Shown: piece after piece, positions 1 through 8,618 of the stretch
Layout of the letters: the number at the start of each line of letters is the position of its first letter
Position numbering within the stretch: position 1 is the first letter of the stretch
Source of the DNA: Paenibacillus validus NBRC 15382
GTDB lineage: Bacteria; Bacillota; Bacilli; Paenibacillales; NBRC-103111
Length of the DNA: 50,928 nt
Direction of reading: 5' to 3'
NCBI RefSeq assembly: GCF_004000985.1
Contig: NZ_BIMH01000038.1
Coordinates: forward strand, 1-50,928
Made by a program: the position numbers and the translations under genes
Notes under the pieces: generated by a model
What the model saw: the letters and a program-made list of their open reading frames with translations, nothing else
Databases searched by the model: none
What the model was told of the DNA's origin: nothing

Positions 1-17
1 AGGCTGCCCCAAATCGG

Positions 18-224
18 TTAGCTGTATAGGAAGAAGAGTAGGACGAGGATGACGATCGCGATGAGGAGAATGTACACGTACCTGCCTTTGCGGGATGTTG
101 TCGTATCATCGCTGTGGGGCCGAGAAGCTTCTGCCGCTTCGTTTGCCAGAGCTCCGCAGTACTTGCAGACCAGAGAACCTTCTTGCAGCTTTTCATTACA
201 ATGCGAACAAAAGGACACCGCCAT
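18..224 (-). CDS. small zinc-ribbon, single-span membrane protein
   Basis: A 68-residue protein. The N-terminus has a zinc-ribbon pattern of two CxxC knuckles (CSHC at residues 6-9, CKYC at 20-23) on the cytosolic side. A polar Ser/Thr-rich linker follows, then one C-terminal membrane span rich in Ile, Leu and Val. The ATG at 224 is preferred over the one at 239 because a GAGAG ribosome-binding site precedes it at suitable spacing. Proteins of this layout (zinc_ribbon_2 type plus a membrane segment) are common in Paenibacillaceae, but their role is unknown. The gene diverges from the SLH protease, and the shared intergenic region holds inverted repeats. Confidence 0.72.
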   Translation of the reverse strand: MAVSFCSHCNEKLQEGSLVCKYCGALANEAAEASRPHSDDTTTSRKGRYVYILLIAIVILVLLFFLYS

Positions 225-237
225 CTGCATCACTCTC

Positions 238-301
238 ATTCATATGAATTTATGGATTGCATAGCTAGCGTATGAAGGAACGGCCCCGGTAAATTCATAT
301 G
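238..301. repeat. palindrome and 12-bp inverted repeat in a divergent intergenic region
   Basis: Positions 238-249 are a perfect 12-base palindrome (ATTCATATGAAT). Positions 241-252 (CATATGAATTTA) are the exact reverse complement of 290-301 (TAAATTCATATG), with 37 bases between. The pair lies upstream of both divergent genes. It could be a two-site operator or a cruciform; no T-run follows, so it is not an intrinsic terminator. Confidence 0.6.
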
Positions 302-358
302 TAAACTCGAACGGACAACCGGCCACGCATCTGAGGAACACGCGAAAAAAATATCCAG

Positions 359-387
359 TTGCACCCTCTAGCCATAACGCTTAGAAT
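359..387 (+). promoter_or_regulatory. sigma-A-type promoter of the SLH subtilase
   Basis: TTGCAC (359-364) and TAGAAT (382-387) are separated by exactly 17 bases, about 50 bases before the protease start. Match is 4/6 and 5/6 to the vegetative consensus. No transcription evidence is available. Confidence 0.55.
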
Positions 388-438
388 GGGATAATGAAGT
401 GTGGCAGGTGAAAATCAGTACAAAGGATTTTGATGACG

Positions 439-2955
439 ATGAACCCCAAAACGTTCAAACAAACCATGATCGCATCGTTCACAGGCCTTGCGATTTTCCT
501 GACGTGCATCGGGACGGTTTTTGCCGCTCAAGCGGACGACCCGTTCTTGACGAAGCAATCGAACCTGCAGCAAATTCATATGAGCGAAGCCTGGGACGTA
601 ACGCAAGAAAATACAGGCATGACGATTGCCATCGTCGATACAGGCGTCCAGTTGTCGCACCCGGATCTGAAGCCGAACCTGGTAAAAGGCGTCAATCTGA
701 TTCAGCCGTCGCTGCCGCCGGAAGACGACAACGGGCATGGGACGAACGTCGCCGGTATTATCGGCGCAGTCGGCAATAACGACCGCGGAGTCGCAGGCAT
801 GCTGTGGAAAACCCGCATGATGCCGATTAAGGCGCTCGAGGCGGATGGCTCGGGAGACGAGCAGAAGCTGGGTGAAGGAATCCGCTATGCCGTTGATCAC
901 GGGGCCAAAATCGTCGTGCTTTCCTTAGGGCTGAATAAATATTCGGCTTATTTAAGCGATATCGTCAAGTATGCGGAGGAGCGGGATGTGCTGCTGGTAG
1001 CCGCAACCGGAAACGAAGGTAACCGGGTTAAATATCCGGCTGCTTATCCGACAGTGCTCGCCGTAGGGGGAGTGACCGAGAACGGACAGATCGACCCCCG
1101 ATCGAATACCGGTCTCGAAATCGACGTTGTGGCGCCGTGGAACGTATTTACGACGGGGCTCGGCGGCTCTTATGAGAACAAAGACGGCACCTCCATGGCT
1201 GCGCCGCAGGTGGCGGCAGCGGCAGCGCTTATCTGGGGGCGGAATCCGGAGATGAAGGCTTACCAAATTCGGCAGTGGATTCGTCAAACCGCCGATGATT
1301 TGGACGCCAGCGGGTGGGATTCCTCGACCGGGTACGGCAGTTTGCGCGTCGATCGGTTGTTGACCGAACCATTTTCCCTCGACATGTACGAACCGAATCA
1401 ACGCAAGGATCAGGCGAAATCGATCTCTATCAGCAAAAAGACGGCTGCCGCCTTCGCCGGAGGATCGGATACCGATTGGTATTATATGGACGCGCCCTAT
1501 GACGGGACGGTTAATGTTACCTTTGATATCGATCCGGGGCAGACGGTTAACATCCAGCACACGGACGCTTCCGGCGTCCTTACGAGCAAGTCGGCGCAGA
1601 ACGGACAGACCGTTCCTTTTAAGGTGACGAAAGGACGCAGTTACATACAGCTTCAATTGAAAGATCGCAGCTTCAGTTCCATGGTTCCGTACCAATGGAC
1701 CACTTCCTTCGAAACGTACCGCGATCCTTTTGAAGATAACGATAAACAGTATAAAGCCTATGTGCTCCCGGCCCGAAGTCAAACGATCAAAGGCACGTTC
1801 CATCAGTACCACGATGCCGATTGGTTTGAAATTCCGGTCGAGCAGTCCGGCTCTATTCGAGTGACGTTGTCGACCGATACGGCGCGGATCGACCCGGTCT
1901 TATTGGTGCAGAGACAAGGCGAGAGGTCGGTGACGGTAGATTCGGGCGACGACGGCGTGACGGAAAGCTACGAATTGTCGGAGGTGTTCCCGGGCAGCTA
2001 CTATATCCGCGTAACGAACGTGAAGGAATACGAAAATCCGATCGTAGGCGAGTATACGCTGAAAATCGAGTACAACGCGAAGCTGATCGATCCGAATGAG
2101 CCGAATAACCGTTCCTATCAGGCGACGGCTGTTTCGCTCGGTATGCCATACAACGGCTTGCTCGATAAATCGAACGATATCGATTGGTATCAGTTCCGCA
2201 TCGAAGAGGACAGCTATGTGCAGATCGTCGTCAGCGAAATTCCGTCGCAGGTCCAAATCTACATGACTTTATTCGACGGTACGTTGAAATCAATGGCCGG
2301 CTCGATGAACGACTTTGCGGATAACCAGAAATTATCCGGGCGCTTTGATCCCGGCACTTACTACGTGAAGCTCACTTCGAATCAACCGTTCGACAATCGG
2401 ATGTATCAGCTGCTGGTCGATAGCAAGCCGCTCACTGGCGGGTATAGCGATATTCGCGGACATTGGGGGCAAGAGGCGATTGTCCGATTAACAAACCGCC
2501 AAATCATTAACGGTTATGATAATTACACGTTTCAACCGGATCGCCCGATTACACGAGCGGAAGCGACGGCCGTGCTGTCACGCGCGTTTCAACTGAATAA
2601 ACTGCGGAGCATTGCGTATTCGGACTTAAGCAGCACGCATTGGGCTTACACTTATATCGCCCAAGCGGCGCAGGCCGGCGTGATCGAAGGCTACCCCGAC
2701 CGTACGTTCGGGCCGGATCAACCCGTTACCCGGATGGAGATGACGGCGATGCTTGCGCGCAGCCTGAACAAGAGCGGCAAGCTCCGGGGACAGGCGCCTT
2801 TTTCCGATATCGAAGAAAATTATTGGGGCGCAGGTCTGTTGAAGCAGATGAAGGCGGAAGGTCTGGTCGGCGGCTACGACGACGGTACATTCCGGCCCGA
2901 TCAACAAGCGACGCGAGCCGAATTCGTTCAGTTGCTTGCAGGGGCATTGCCGTAA
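439..2955 (+). CDS. cell-wall-anchored S8 (subtilisin-like) serine protease with PPC and three SLH domains
   Basis: An 838-residue secreted protease. A signal peptide (about 1-30) is followed almost directly by the S8 domain, with triad Asp67 (VDTGVQ), His100 (NGHGTN) and Ser252 (GTSMAAP) and the oxyanion Asn in ATGNEG. Two or three bacterial pre-peptidase C-terminal-like (PPC) beta domains follow (about 315-650), recognisable by repeated EPN/EDN openings and DxDWY/F motifs. Three SLH repeats end the protein (about 665-838) with the tetrapeptides TRAE, TRME and TRAE. No inhibitor_I9 propeptide is visible. Starts are possible at TTG 430, ATG 433 and ATG 439; the last is best spaced from AAAGGA (422-427). 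SLH domains should tether it to pyruvylated SCWP. Substrate is unknown. Confidence 0.9.
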   Translation: MNPKTFKQTMIASFTGLAIFLTCIGTVFAAQADDPFLTKQSNLQQIHMSEAWDVTQENTGMTIAIVDTGVQLSHPDLKPNLVKGVNLIQPSLPPEDDNGHGTNVAGIIGAVGNNDRGVAGMLWKTRMMPIKALEADGSGDEQKLGEGIRYAVDHGAKIVVLSLGLNKYSAYLSDIVKYAEERDVLLVAATGNEGNRVKYPAAYPTVLAVGGVTENGQIDPRSNTGLEIDVVAPWNVFTTGLGGSYENKDGTSMAAPQVAAAAALIWGRNPEMKAYQIRQWIRQTADDLDASGWDSSTGYGSLRVDRLLTEPFSLDMYEPNQRKDQAKSISISKKTAAAFAGGSDTDWYYMDAPYDGTVNVTFDIDPGQTVNIQHTDASGVLTSKSAQNGQTVPFKVTKGRSYIQLQLKDRSFSSMVPYQWTTSFETYRDPFEDNDKQYKAYVLPARSQTIKGTFHQYHDADWFEIPVEQSGSIRVTLSTDTARIDPVLLVQRQGERSVTVDSGDDGVTESYELSEVFPGSYYIRVTNVKEYENPIVGEYTLKIEYNAKLIDPNEPNNRSYQATAVSLGMPYNGLLDKSNDIDWYQFRIEEDSYVQIVVSEIPSQVQIYMTLFDGTLKSMAGSMNDFADNQKLSGRFDPGTYYVKLTSNQPFDNRMYQLLVDSKPLTGGYSDIRGHWGQEAIVRLTNRQIINGYDNYTFQPDRPITRAEATAVLSRAFQLNKLRSIAYSDLSSTHWAYTYIAQAAQAGVIEGYPDRTFGPDQPVTRMEMTAMLARSLNKSGKLRGQAPFSDIEENYWGAGLLKQMKAEGLVGGYDDGTFRPDQQATRAEFVQLLAGALP

Positions 2956-3101
2956 GAGCGGGACGGCCCGGTTAACATGTGGTTCCAAAGACCGATTAAT
3001 CCTGCAAGCTCCGGGGTAAACATGCAAGTAGAGACTCACTGTCAACCGATGAAGCAAATACGGGATGGTGAAGAGAACGAGAAAGCGAGCGTGGATTTCC
3101 A

Positions 3102-3353
3102 ATGGACTATGTAGATCAAATGAACGCCTCCATCGGTATGAAGGGCATGCTGAATATTGTGCTTGTGCTTGTGTTAATCGGCGTTTCCTGGTGGTCACTG
3201 CAGGAATTGAAGCTTGATAGCTTGTTTAAGCGGCCTCGAAGCATGCAGGCCAAATTGCTGCAAATTTTGCTCTCCGTCGCGCTCGGTTATCAGGTTGCGC
3301 AGTTCGTGATCGATTACTTGGCCTGGTCGACGTGGTTCTCCGGAATCTTTTGA
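3102..3353 (+). CDS. DUF1146 family small membrane protein (YwzB-like)
   Basis: An 83-residue protein with two hydrophobic segments (about 15-35 and 50-78) flanking a basic loop. Sequence and position directly before murA match the DUF1146/YwzB family of Firmicutes, whose function is unknown. The preceding ribosome-binding site is weak, so the start at 3102 is less certain than the reading frame. The 146 bases before it (2956-3101) show no clear promoter or terminator. Confidence 0.75.
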   Translation: MDYVDQMNASIGMKGMLNIVLVLVLIGVSWWSLQELKLDSLFKRPRSMQAKLLQILLSVALGYQVAQFVIDYLAWSTWFSGIF

Positions 3354-3489
3354 AATCCCGGGTATTCGAATAACCAAGGAGAATCTTGTCAACAATGGAT
3401 AGTACAACCGTATTAAAATCAACCTTCGTCACGAATGCTATCGTGATCGATAAACGAAAACGTACAATGATACGCGGAGGGGGATCCAG

Positions 3490-4824
3490 ATGAGCAAAAT
3501 TATCGTCCGCGGCGGCAAGAAATTATCAGGCAGAGTGCGAATTCACGGCGCCAAGAATGCCGTGCTGCCGATTATCGCAGCCTCTTTACTGGGAATGGAA
3601 GGGGAGAGTGTCATCCATGATGCGCCTCCTTTGGATGACGTCTTGGTGATCAATAAGGTGCTTGAGAGTTTGGGCGTTGAAGTTGAATATAAACAGGAAT
3701 CCATTCGCATCAATGCCGTCCGTCTTCAAACGTGTGAAGCTTCATATGAACTGGTGCGTAAAATGCGTGCTTCCTTCCTCGTCATGGGGCCGCTGCTGGC
3801 GCGGATGGGCCAAGCAAGAATTTCGCTGCCCGGCGGCTGCGCGATCGGAACCAGGCCGATCGATCAGCATCTGAAAGGATTCGAGGCCATGGGTGCGGAG
3901 ATCGAGCTCGGCCAAGGGTACATTGAAGCGCGGATTAACGGCAGACTGAAGGGCGCCAAAATTTACTTGGACGTTGCGAGCGTTGGGGCGACCGAGAACA
4001 TCATGATGGCGGCCACGCTTGCCGAAGGCACGACGCTGATCGAGAATGCGGCCAAGGAGCCTGAAATTGTAGACCTCGCCAATTATTTGAACGCCATGGG
4101 GGCCACGATTCGGGGAGCCGGAACGGGAACCATTCGCATCGACGGCGTTGAACGGCTGAGAGGTGCTGTTCATACGGTCATTCCGGATCGGATCGAAGCA
4201 GGTACATATATGATTGCTGCCGCAATCACGAACAGCGACTTATACATTGAAGGCGCGATTGGCGATCATCTGCGCCCGGTTATCTCCAAGATGCAGGAAA
4301 TGGGCGTTCAAATCGATGAAGACGAGAACGGGCTGCGCGTGTACACCACCGATCGGCCGCTTCGTGCAGTGGACGTGAAGACGCTGCCGTACCCGGGATT
4401 CCCGACCGACATGCAGTCGCAAATGATGGCGCTATTGTTAACCGCAGACGGTACCAGCCTCGTAACGGAAACGGTGTTCGAAAACCGCTTCATGCACGTG
4501 GAGCAGATGACGAACATGAACGCGCAGATTAAGGTAGAGGGCCGGACTGCCGTCGTTAGCGGCGGTGTGAAACTGCAGGGCGCGAAAGTATGCGCCACCG
4601 ACCTGCGCGCCGGAGCGGCATTGATACTGGCGGCGCTGGCCGCCGAAGGCGATACCGAGATTACAGGCATTCACCATATCGACCGCGGGTATGTCGAGAT
4701 TGCGGAGAAGCTCTCCCGGCTCGGGGCGGATATTAAACGGATGCCTATCGAATTGCCGGAAACGGAAAAGCAAAGGGAGCCTGATACCCTGCCGTTGTTT
4801 GTGGTGCAGCCGACTTTGGCTTGA
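3490..4824 (+). CDS. murA: UDP-N-acetylglucosamine 1-carboxyvinyltransferase MurA
   Basis: A 444-residue cytosolic enzyme that transfers enolpyruvate from phosphoenolpyruvate to UDP-GlcNAc, the first committed step of peptidoglycan synthesis. The N-terminal [20 protein letters not shown] segment and the catalytic loop with Cys117 (LPGGCAIG) mark the family; Cys117 is the residue alkylated by fosfomycin. A strong GGAGGGGG site precedes the ATG. It lies between a DUF1146 gene and spoIID, an order familiar in Bacillales, and is closed by a good terminator. Bacillales often have two MurA paralogues (MurAA and MurAB); which this is cannot be settled here. Confidence 0.96.
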   Translation: MSKIIVRGGKKLSGRVRIHGAKNAVLPIIAASLLGMEGESVIHDAPPLDDVLVINKVLESLGVEVEYKQESIRINAVRLQTCEASYELVRKMRASFLVMGPLLARMGQARISLPGGCAIGTRPIDQHLKGFEAMGAEIELGQGYIEARINGRLKGAKIYLDVASVGATENIMMAATLAEGTTLIENAAKEPEIVDLANYLNAMGATIRGAGTGTIRIDGVERLRGAVHTVIPDRIEAGTYMIAAAITNSDLYIEGAIGDHLRPVISKMQEMGVQIDEDENGLRVYTTDRPLRAVDVKTLPYPGFPTDMQSQMMALLLTADGTSLVTETVFENRFMHVEQMTNMNAQIKVEGRTAVVSGGVKLQGAKVCATDLRAGAALILAALAAEGDTEITGIHHIDRGYVEIAEKLSRLGADIKRMPIELPETEKQREPDTLPLFVVQPTLA

Positions 4825-4847
4825 CCTATATTCATGACTGACGTGTG

Positions 4848-4878
4848 AACCGATTCTTTCAAGAAGAATCGGTTTTTT
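4848..4878 (+). terminator. intrinsic terminator after murA
   Basis: A perfect 11-bp stem (4848-4858 with 4864-4874), 5-base loop and T-run, 24 bases after the murA stop. Confidence 0.9.
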
Positions 4879-4962
4879 GCTGTGTCTGGGGGCGCTGTGC
4901 CGGCAGCTTTCCGGCCTTGAATCTTTCAATTCGCATGTGCGGAGGCGTCTCTTTCTTTCGGG

Positions 4963-4991
4963 TTCTATTCTATCTTTTGGCCTCATAAACT
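4963..4991 (+). promoter_or_regulatory. candidate sigma-E promoter of spoIID
   Basis: TTCTATT (4963-4969) and CATAAACT (4984-4991), 14 bases apart, resemble the sigma-E -35 (KMATATT) and -10 (CATACAMT). spoIID is a known sigma-E target in Bacillus subtilis. The -35 match is partial. Confidence 0.4.
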
Positions 4992-5046
4992 GAAAATACC
5001 TGCAGCACGGTTTAAGATGCAACAGAGGACGGAGGAGCGCGAGCCG

Positions 5047-6108
5047 ATGATGAAGTACAAGCTTTCACGCACGCAGTCGAAATGGGCCCGCTGGTTCGCT
5101 TTGTGGTTGGCAGGGTTTTTATCTGTCATCGTGATCGTTCCTTGGCTGTTTGTACATACGCCCGGGGGAAAGCATGAATCGTCCCAAGCGGTCCGCCATG
5201 AAGGGAGCCCGCCCTCAGCTGAAGAAGCGGCCTCGATGCGGATTCCCGTCTACGTCAGCGGCAAACAAATGACCGATCGCATCGCGCTGGAAACTTACGT
5301 GCTTGGAGTTGTTGCCGCCGAGATGCCTGTCGAGTTCGAGCTGGAAGCGCTGAAGGCGCAGGCGATGGCTGCGCGCACGTATATCGTCCGCAGGGTGTTG
5401 AGCGGAGACAGGATCGAGGTCCCCGGCTCGGAGGCGGTGGTTACCGATACGACGGCGCATCAGGCCTATGTAAACGACGAGGAGCTAAGGCGCCGATGGG
5501 AGCCGGAGCTATATGCGACGAATATGGCCAAGCTGAGGCGGTCGGTCGAGGAGACGAAGGATATCGTGCTTACGTATGAGGGCCAGCCGATCGATGCGAG
5601 CTTCTTCTCTACCAGCAACGGGTACACGGAAAACTCGGAGGATTATTGGAACTTGAAATTGCCTTACTTGCGCAGCGTGGCGAGTCCTTGGGATGCGCAG
5701 CTATCGCCGCGCTACAAGGAAACCGTGACGTTCACGGCCCGCGAGCTGCAGCGCAAGCTGGGACTCCCGGCAGCCGTACCGGTAACCGCCGGCGCGAAGA
5801 CAGGGCTGAAAGTGATGGAGCGTAGCGCTGGTCATCGGATCAAGCGCCTGACTGTGGGCGGCAAATCTTTCACTGGCCGCGAGTTTCGCGAGAAACTAGG
5901 CTTGAACTCCAGCCAGTTCCAATGGAGCTATGCGAACGGGACATGGACATTTGTTACGTTCGGTTACGGTCACGGGGTCGGCATGAGCCAGTGGGGCGCC
6001 AACGGCATGGCGCGAGAAGGGCGGAAAGCGGAGGAGATCGTGAAGTATTTCTATACCGGCATCGACTTCGGCAAGGCCTCTACCTTATTGAAAGGAAAAA
6101 GTTTGTAA
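5047..6108 (+). CDS. spoIID: stage II sporulation protein D (lytic transglycosylase)
   Basis: A 353-residue protein with an N-terminal membrane anchor (about 14-37) and an extracytoplasmic SpoIID domain. SpoIID cleaves glycan strands during engulfment, working with SpoIIM and SpoIIP in the mother cell. Family signatures visible are LGVVAAEMPVEFELEALKAQ, the AMAARTY segment, the FFSTSNGYTENSEDYW region and the C-terminal GYGHGVGMSQWGANGMA motif. ATG 5047 or 5050 is chosen because GGAGG at 5032-5036 is well spaced; an in-frame ATG at 5017 lies before this site. It precedes the spoIIQ-like gene, its functional partner in engulfment. Confidence 0.95.
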   Translation: MMKYKLSRTQSKWARWFALWLAGFLSVIVIVPWLFVHTPGGKHESSQAVRHEGSPPSAEEAASMRIPVYVSGKQMTDRIALETYVLGVVAAEMPVEFELEALKAQAMAARTYIVRRVLSGDRIEVPGSEAVVTDTTAHQAYVNDEELRRRWEPELYATNMAKLRRSVEETKDIVLTYEGQPIDASFFSTSNGYTENSEDYWNLKLPYLRSVASPWDAQLSPRYKETVTFTARELQRKLGLPAAVPVTAGAKTGLKVMERSAGHRIKRLTVGGKSFTGREFREKLGLNSSQFQWSYANGTWTFVTFGYGHGVGMSQWGANGMAREGRKAEEIVKYFYTGIDFGKASTLLKGKSL

Positions 6109-6126
6109 AAAGCTAGGTTTAGCCGC

Positions 6127-6155
6127 GTATAAATCTCGCAAATCCGGCAAGACTG
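6127..6155 (+). promoter_or_regulatory. candidate sigma-F promoter of the spoIIQ-like gene
   Basis: GTATA (6127-6131) fits the sigma-F -35 (GYATA). GGCAAGACTG (6146-6155) matches the -10 GGnnAnAnTR at every fixed position. The spacer is 14 bases, one short of the usual 15-16. Forespore expression of spoIIQ by sigma-F is established in B. subtilis. Confidence 0.5.
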
Positions 6156-6174
6156 GTTAGCGAGGTGATAATAG

Positions 6175-6906
6175 ATGAATGATCAAAAGAAAGATGTACA
6201 AAAACAAGAAGCTCCTAAAACTATCGAAGGAGCGCAAGGCGGCAATACCTCATCCTGGAAAAGATTGCTCGGCAAAAAGTGGGTGTTTCCAGCAACGTAC
6301 ATGGCAGCAGCGGCAATCATCTTAACGTTAATGTGGGTGTACCAGGGTGCGGGCACGTTTAACTCCGACACCACGGTAGGGACTGACCCCGCAAAGACCG
6401 GGACCGTTACGGATAACGTATCCGGTTCTGACGCTGTCGCTACATCCGCAAAGCAGGAAACGTTGCAATGGCCGTTTAAAGACCGCAATGAGCTGGAAGT
6501 GATTCTCCCGTTCTTCGACAACAAAGCTTCGAACGAAGTGAGACAAGCGGCGATGGTGGAATACGGCGATACGTTCACTCCGCACATGGGAATGGATTTT
6601 GCCAAACATGACAACACAGCGTTTGACGTCATGGCCGTGATGAGCGGCAAGGTAACCGCGGTGCAGAAAGATCCGATCGTCGGCAACCTCATTGAGATTA
6701 CGCACAGCAACGGTCTCGTATCGGTGTACCAAAGCCTGGCGGACGTGAAGGTCGCGAAAGACACGGAAGTGAAGAAAGGCGATGTCATCGCGATGGCGGG
6801 ACGCAACGAACTTGAGAAAGAGCAAGGCGTACATCTTCACTTTGAGCTTCGCCAAGGTCAAGGCGGTCCGGCCTTGAATCCGGAGCAGCATATCGTTCAA
6901 CCATAA
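6175..6906 (+). CDS. spoIIQ: M23 peptidase-domain sporulation protein, SpoIIQ-like
   Basis: A 243-residue protein: cytosolic N-terminus (1-33), one membrane span (about 38-56), a linker, and a C-terminal LytM/M23 domain. Position between spoIID and spoIIID, size and layout point to SpoIIQ, the forespore half of the SpoIIQ-SpoIIIAH channel. Both zinc motifs are present: HxxxD in HMGMDFA and HxH in VHLHFEL. B. subtilis SpoIIQ lacks one zinc ligand and is inactive, whereas clostridial SpoIIQ keeps them; this protein resembles the intact type in that respect. A different M23 endopeptidase is possible, but the synteny argues for SpoIIQ. Confidence 0.82.
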   Translation: MNDQKKDVQKQEAPKTIEGAQGGNTSSWKRLLGKKWVFPATYMAAAAIILTLMWVYQGAGTFNSDTTVGTDPAKTGTVTDNVSGSDAVATSAKQETLQWPFKDRNELEVILPFFDNKASNEVRQAAMVEYGDTFTPHMGMDFAKHDNTAFDVMAVMSGKVTAVQKDPIVGNLIEITHSNGLVSVYQSLADVKVAKDTEVKKGDVIAMAGRNELEKEQGVHLHFELRQGQGGPALNPEQHIVQP

Positions 6907-6911
6907 GGAAT

Positions 6912-6944
6912 GCAGGGGGACTTGAACCCCCTGCTTTTTTTTTT
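6912..6944 (+). terminator. intrinsic terminator after the spoIIQ-like gene
   Basis: A GC-rich 8-bp stem (6912-6919 with 6927-6934), 7-base loop and ten consecutive T. Confidence 0.93.
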
Positions 6945-7025
6945 CGGAACGCTTGTCCGGGGGCTTCGCCGGCTCGTCCTTGAAAATAATTGTACATTCT
7001 AAGCTTGTCACAACCGTGAAACAAA

Positions 7026-7053
7026 GAATATAAGCGAACACCCCTCATATAAT
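7026..7053 (+). promoter_or_regulatory. candidate sigma-E promoter of spoIIID
   Basis: GAATATA (7026-7032) and CATATAAT (7046-7053) are 13 bases apart, close to sigma-E KMATATT and CATACAMT. spoIIID is a classical sigma-E gene. Confidence 0.55.
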
Positions 7054-7087
7054 GTACCAAACTAACTCGAGTAGGGAGGCGAGGGGA

Positions 7088-7375
7088 GTGCACGATTACA
7101 TCAAGGAGCGAACCATTAAGATCGGCCGTTGCCTGGTGGAAACCAAGCATACGGTTCGCACAATAGCCAAGGAGTTCGGTGTTTCCAAGAGCACGGTGCA
7201 CAAGGATCTCACGGAGCGTCTGCCGGAAATCAATCCGGAGCTTGCCAATCAGGTCAAGCACATTCTGGAGTACCACAAGTCGATCCGTCACCTGCGCGGG
7301 GGAGAAGCGACGAAAATCAAGTATCGCAAAACGCGCAGCCCGAAATCGCAAGATAAGCTTGTGACGGTAAAGTAA
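7088..7375 (+). CDS. spoIIID: sporulation transcription factor SpoIIID
   Basis: A 95-residue DNA-binding protein of the mother-cell programme that activates or represses many sigma-E genes. The segment HDYIKERTIKIG, the helix-turn-helix (TVRTIAKEFGVSKSTVHKDL) and the following RLPEIN segment are near-identical to SpoIIID of other Bacillales. The family N-terminus (V/M-HDYIKERT) and GGAGG at 7075-7079 place the start at GTG 7088; the ATG at 7052 overlaps the -10 and cannot be used from that promoter. The basic C-terminal tail after RHLRGGEATK is typical. The gene precedes mbl, as in B. subtilis. Confidence 0.96.
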   Translation: MHDYIKERTIKIGRCLVETKHTVRTIAKEFGVSKSTVHKDLTERLPEINPELANQVKHILEYHKSIRHLRGGEATKIKYRKTRSPKSQDKLVTVK

Positions 7376-7603
7376 ACGCTCCCGGCGCGACGCGCCGAGG
7401 TGGGAAACCGCTGTACGGGCGAAGCCGAGTCACTGTCCTCTCTCCCGAACCAGCCCGCCCGTGAAGCGAGATTTGTCGAAAAACCATTTGCAAAAAAGAG
7501 GAATTTCCGATTTAACGTCGAAATTAATAGGAAACGTATATCATTCGTAGTGCCGCTTCTATTAATGAAGGATGGACGGTTGGTTAGGGAGGATAAGATT
7601 GGA

Positions 7604-8602
7604 ATGTTAAGTAAGGATATCGGCATAGATCTGGGGACCGCTAACGTCCTGATTCATGTGAAAGGTCGGGGCGTGGTCCTGGATGAACCGTCCGTTGTCG
7701 CGATTGAAAGCGAGACAAAACGGGTGCTCGCCGTCGGCGAAGAGGCCCGCCGCATGGTGGGGCGGACGCCGGGTAACATCGTCGCCATTCGTCCGTTGAG
7801 AGACGGTGTTATCGCCGATTTCGAAATAACGGAAATGATGTTGAAGTACTTCATTCAAAAAGTTGGCGGAAGAAAGTGGTACAGCCATCCCCGCATTCTG
7901 ATCTGCGCCCCGACGAACATTACGTCCGTCGAGCAGAAGGCCATACGGGAAGCTGCCGAGCGGAGCGGGGCGCGGGAGGTTTTTCTGGAGGAAGAACCCA
8001 AGGCTGCGGCGATCGGCGCCGGCATGGATATTTTTCAGCCGAGCGGCAACATGGTCGTCGATATCGGGGGAGGGACTACGGACGTCGCCGTGTTGTCTAT
8101 GGGCGACATCGTCACCTCCTCCTCCATCAAGATCGCGGGGGACAAGTTCGACTCTTCCATCATGAAATATATTAAAAGCAAGTACAAGCTCCTGATCGGT
8201 GAACGGACAAGCGAGGATATCAAGATTAAGGTTGGAACGGTACATCCGGACGGCAAACGGGAAGAGATGGATATTCGCGGGCGGGATATGGTAAGCGGGC
8301 TGCCGTTGACCATTACCATCGACTCGAAGGAAATCCAGGAGGCGTTGTGGGAACCGGTATCCTCTATCGTAACGGCTGCGAAGACCGTATTGGAACGGAC
8401 GCCGCCGGAGCTGTCGGCGGACATCATCGACCGTGGCGTCATCTTAACCGGCGGCGGGGCCATGCTGCATGGTATCGATCAATTGCTGGCGGACGAGCTC
8501 AAGGTCCCGGTTCTGATTGCCGAAGACCCGATGCACTGCGTCGTCAAAGGGACAGGCATCATGCTCGACAACCTGGATAAAGTAACCAAGCGTAAATTCT
8601 AG
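7604..8602 (+). CDS. mbl: rod-shape-determining protein Mbl (MreB-like actin)
   Basis: A 332-residue bacterial actin that organises cylindrical wall synthesis at the membrane. It begins MLSKDIGIDLGTANVLIHVK, exactly the family start, with AGGGAGG at 7586-7592 before ATG 7604. The ATP-binding phosphate loops (DLGTAN, DIGGGTTDVAV) and the adenosine-site GGGAMLHGID motif are present. Placement after spoIIID and before flhO matches the B. subtilis spoIIID-mbl-flhO-flhP order and separates it from MreB. The 228-base gap before it (7376-7603) holds a GC-rich palindrome near 7383-7397 and a weak promoter-like pair (TTGCAA 7488, TTTAAC 7511), neither convincing. Confidence 0.95.
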   Translation: MLSKDIGIDLGTANVLIHVKGRGVVLDEPSVVAIESETKRVLAVGEEARRMVGRTPGNIVAIRPLRDGVIADFEITEMMLKYFIQKVGGRKWYSHPRILICAPTNITSVEQKAIREAAERSGAREVFLEEEPKAAAIGAGMDIFQPSGNMVVDIGGGTTDVAVLSMGDIVTSSSIKIAGDKFDSSIMKYIKSKYKLLIGERTSEDIKIKVGTVHPDGKREEMDIRGRDMVSGLPLTITIDSKEIQEALWEPVSSIVTAAKTVLERTPPELSADIIDRGVILTGGGAMLHGIDQLLADELKVPVLIAEDPMHCVVKGTGIMLDNLDKVTKRKF

Positions 8603-8618
8603 GGAGGTACGGACCCCG

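Noticed and set aside
415..900. Long minus-strand open frames opposite the protease, and similar ones opposite murA, mbl, flhO, pgcA and others
   Set aside because: They are shadows of GC-biased coding strands, have Arg/His-rich composition, no ribosome-binding sites and no family resemblance.
7052..7087. An upstream ATG start for SpoIIID
   Set aside because: It overlaps the sigma-E -10 box, and the family N-terminus and ribosome-binding site point to GTG 7088.
7383..7397. GC-rich palindrome after spoIIID as a terminator
   Set aside because: The central bases leave only a short stem and no T-run follows.
7400..7603. An N-terminal extension of Mbl by 68 residues in the open frame
   Set aside because: The family begins MLSKDIGIDLGTA at 7604 with a good ribosome-binding site; the upstream residues are not family-like.
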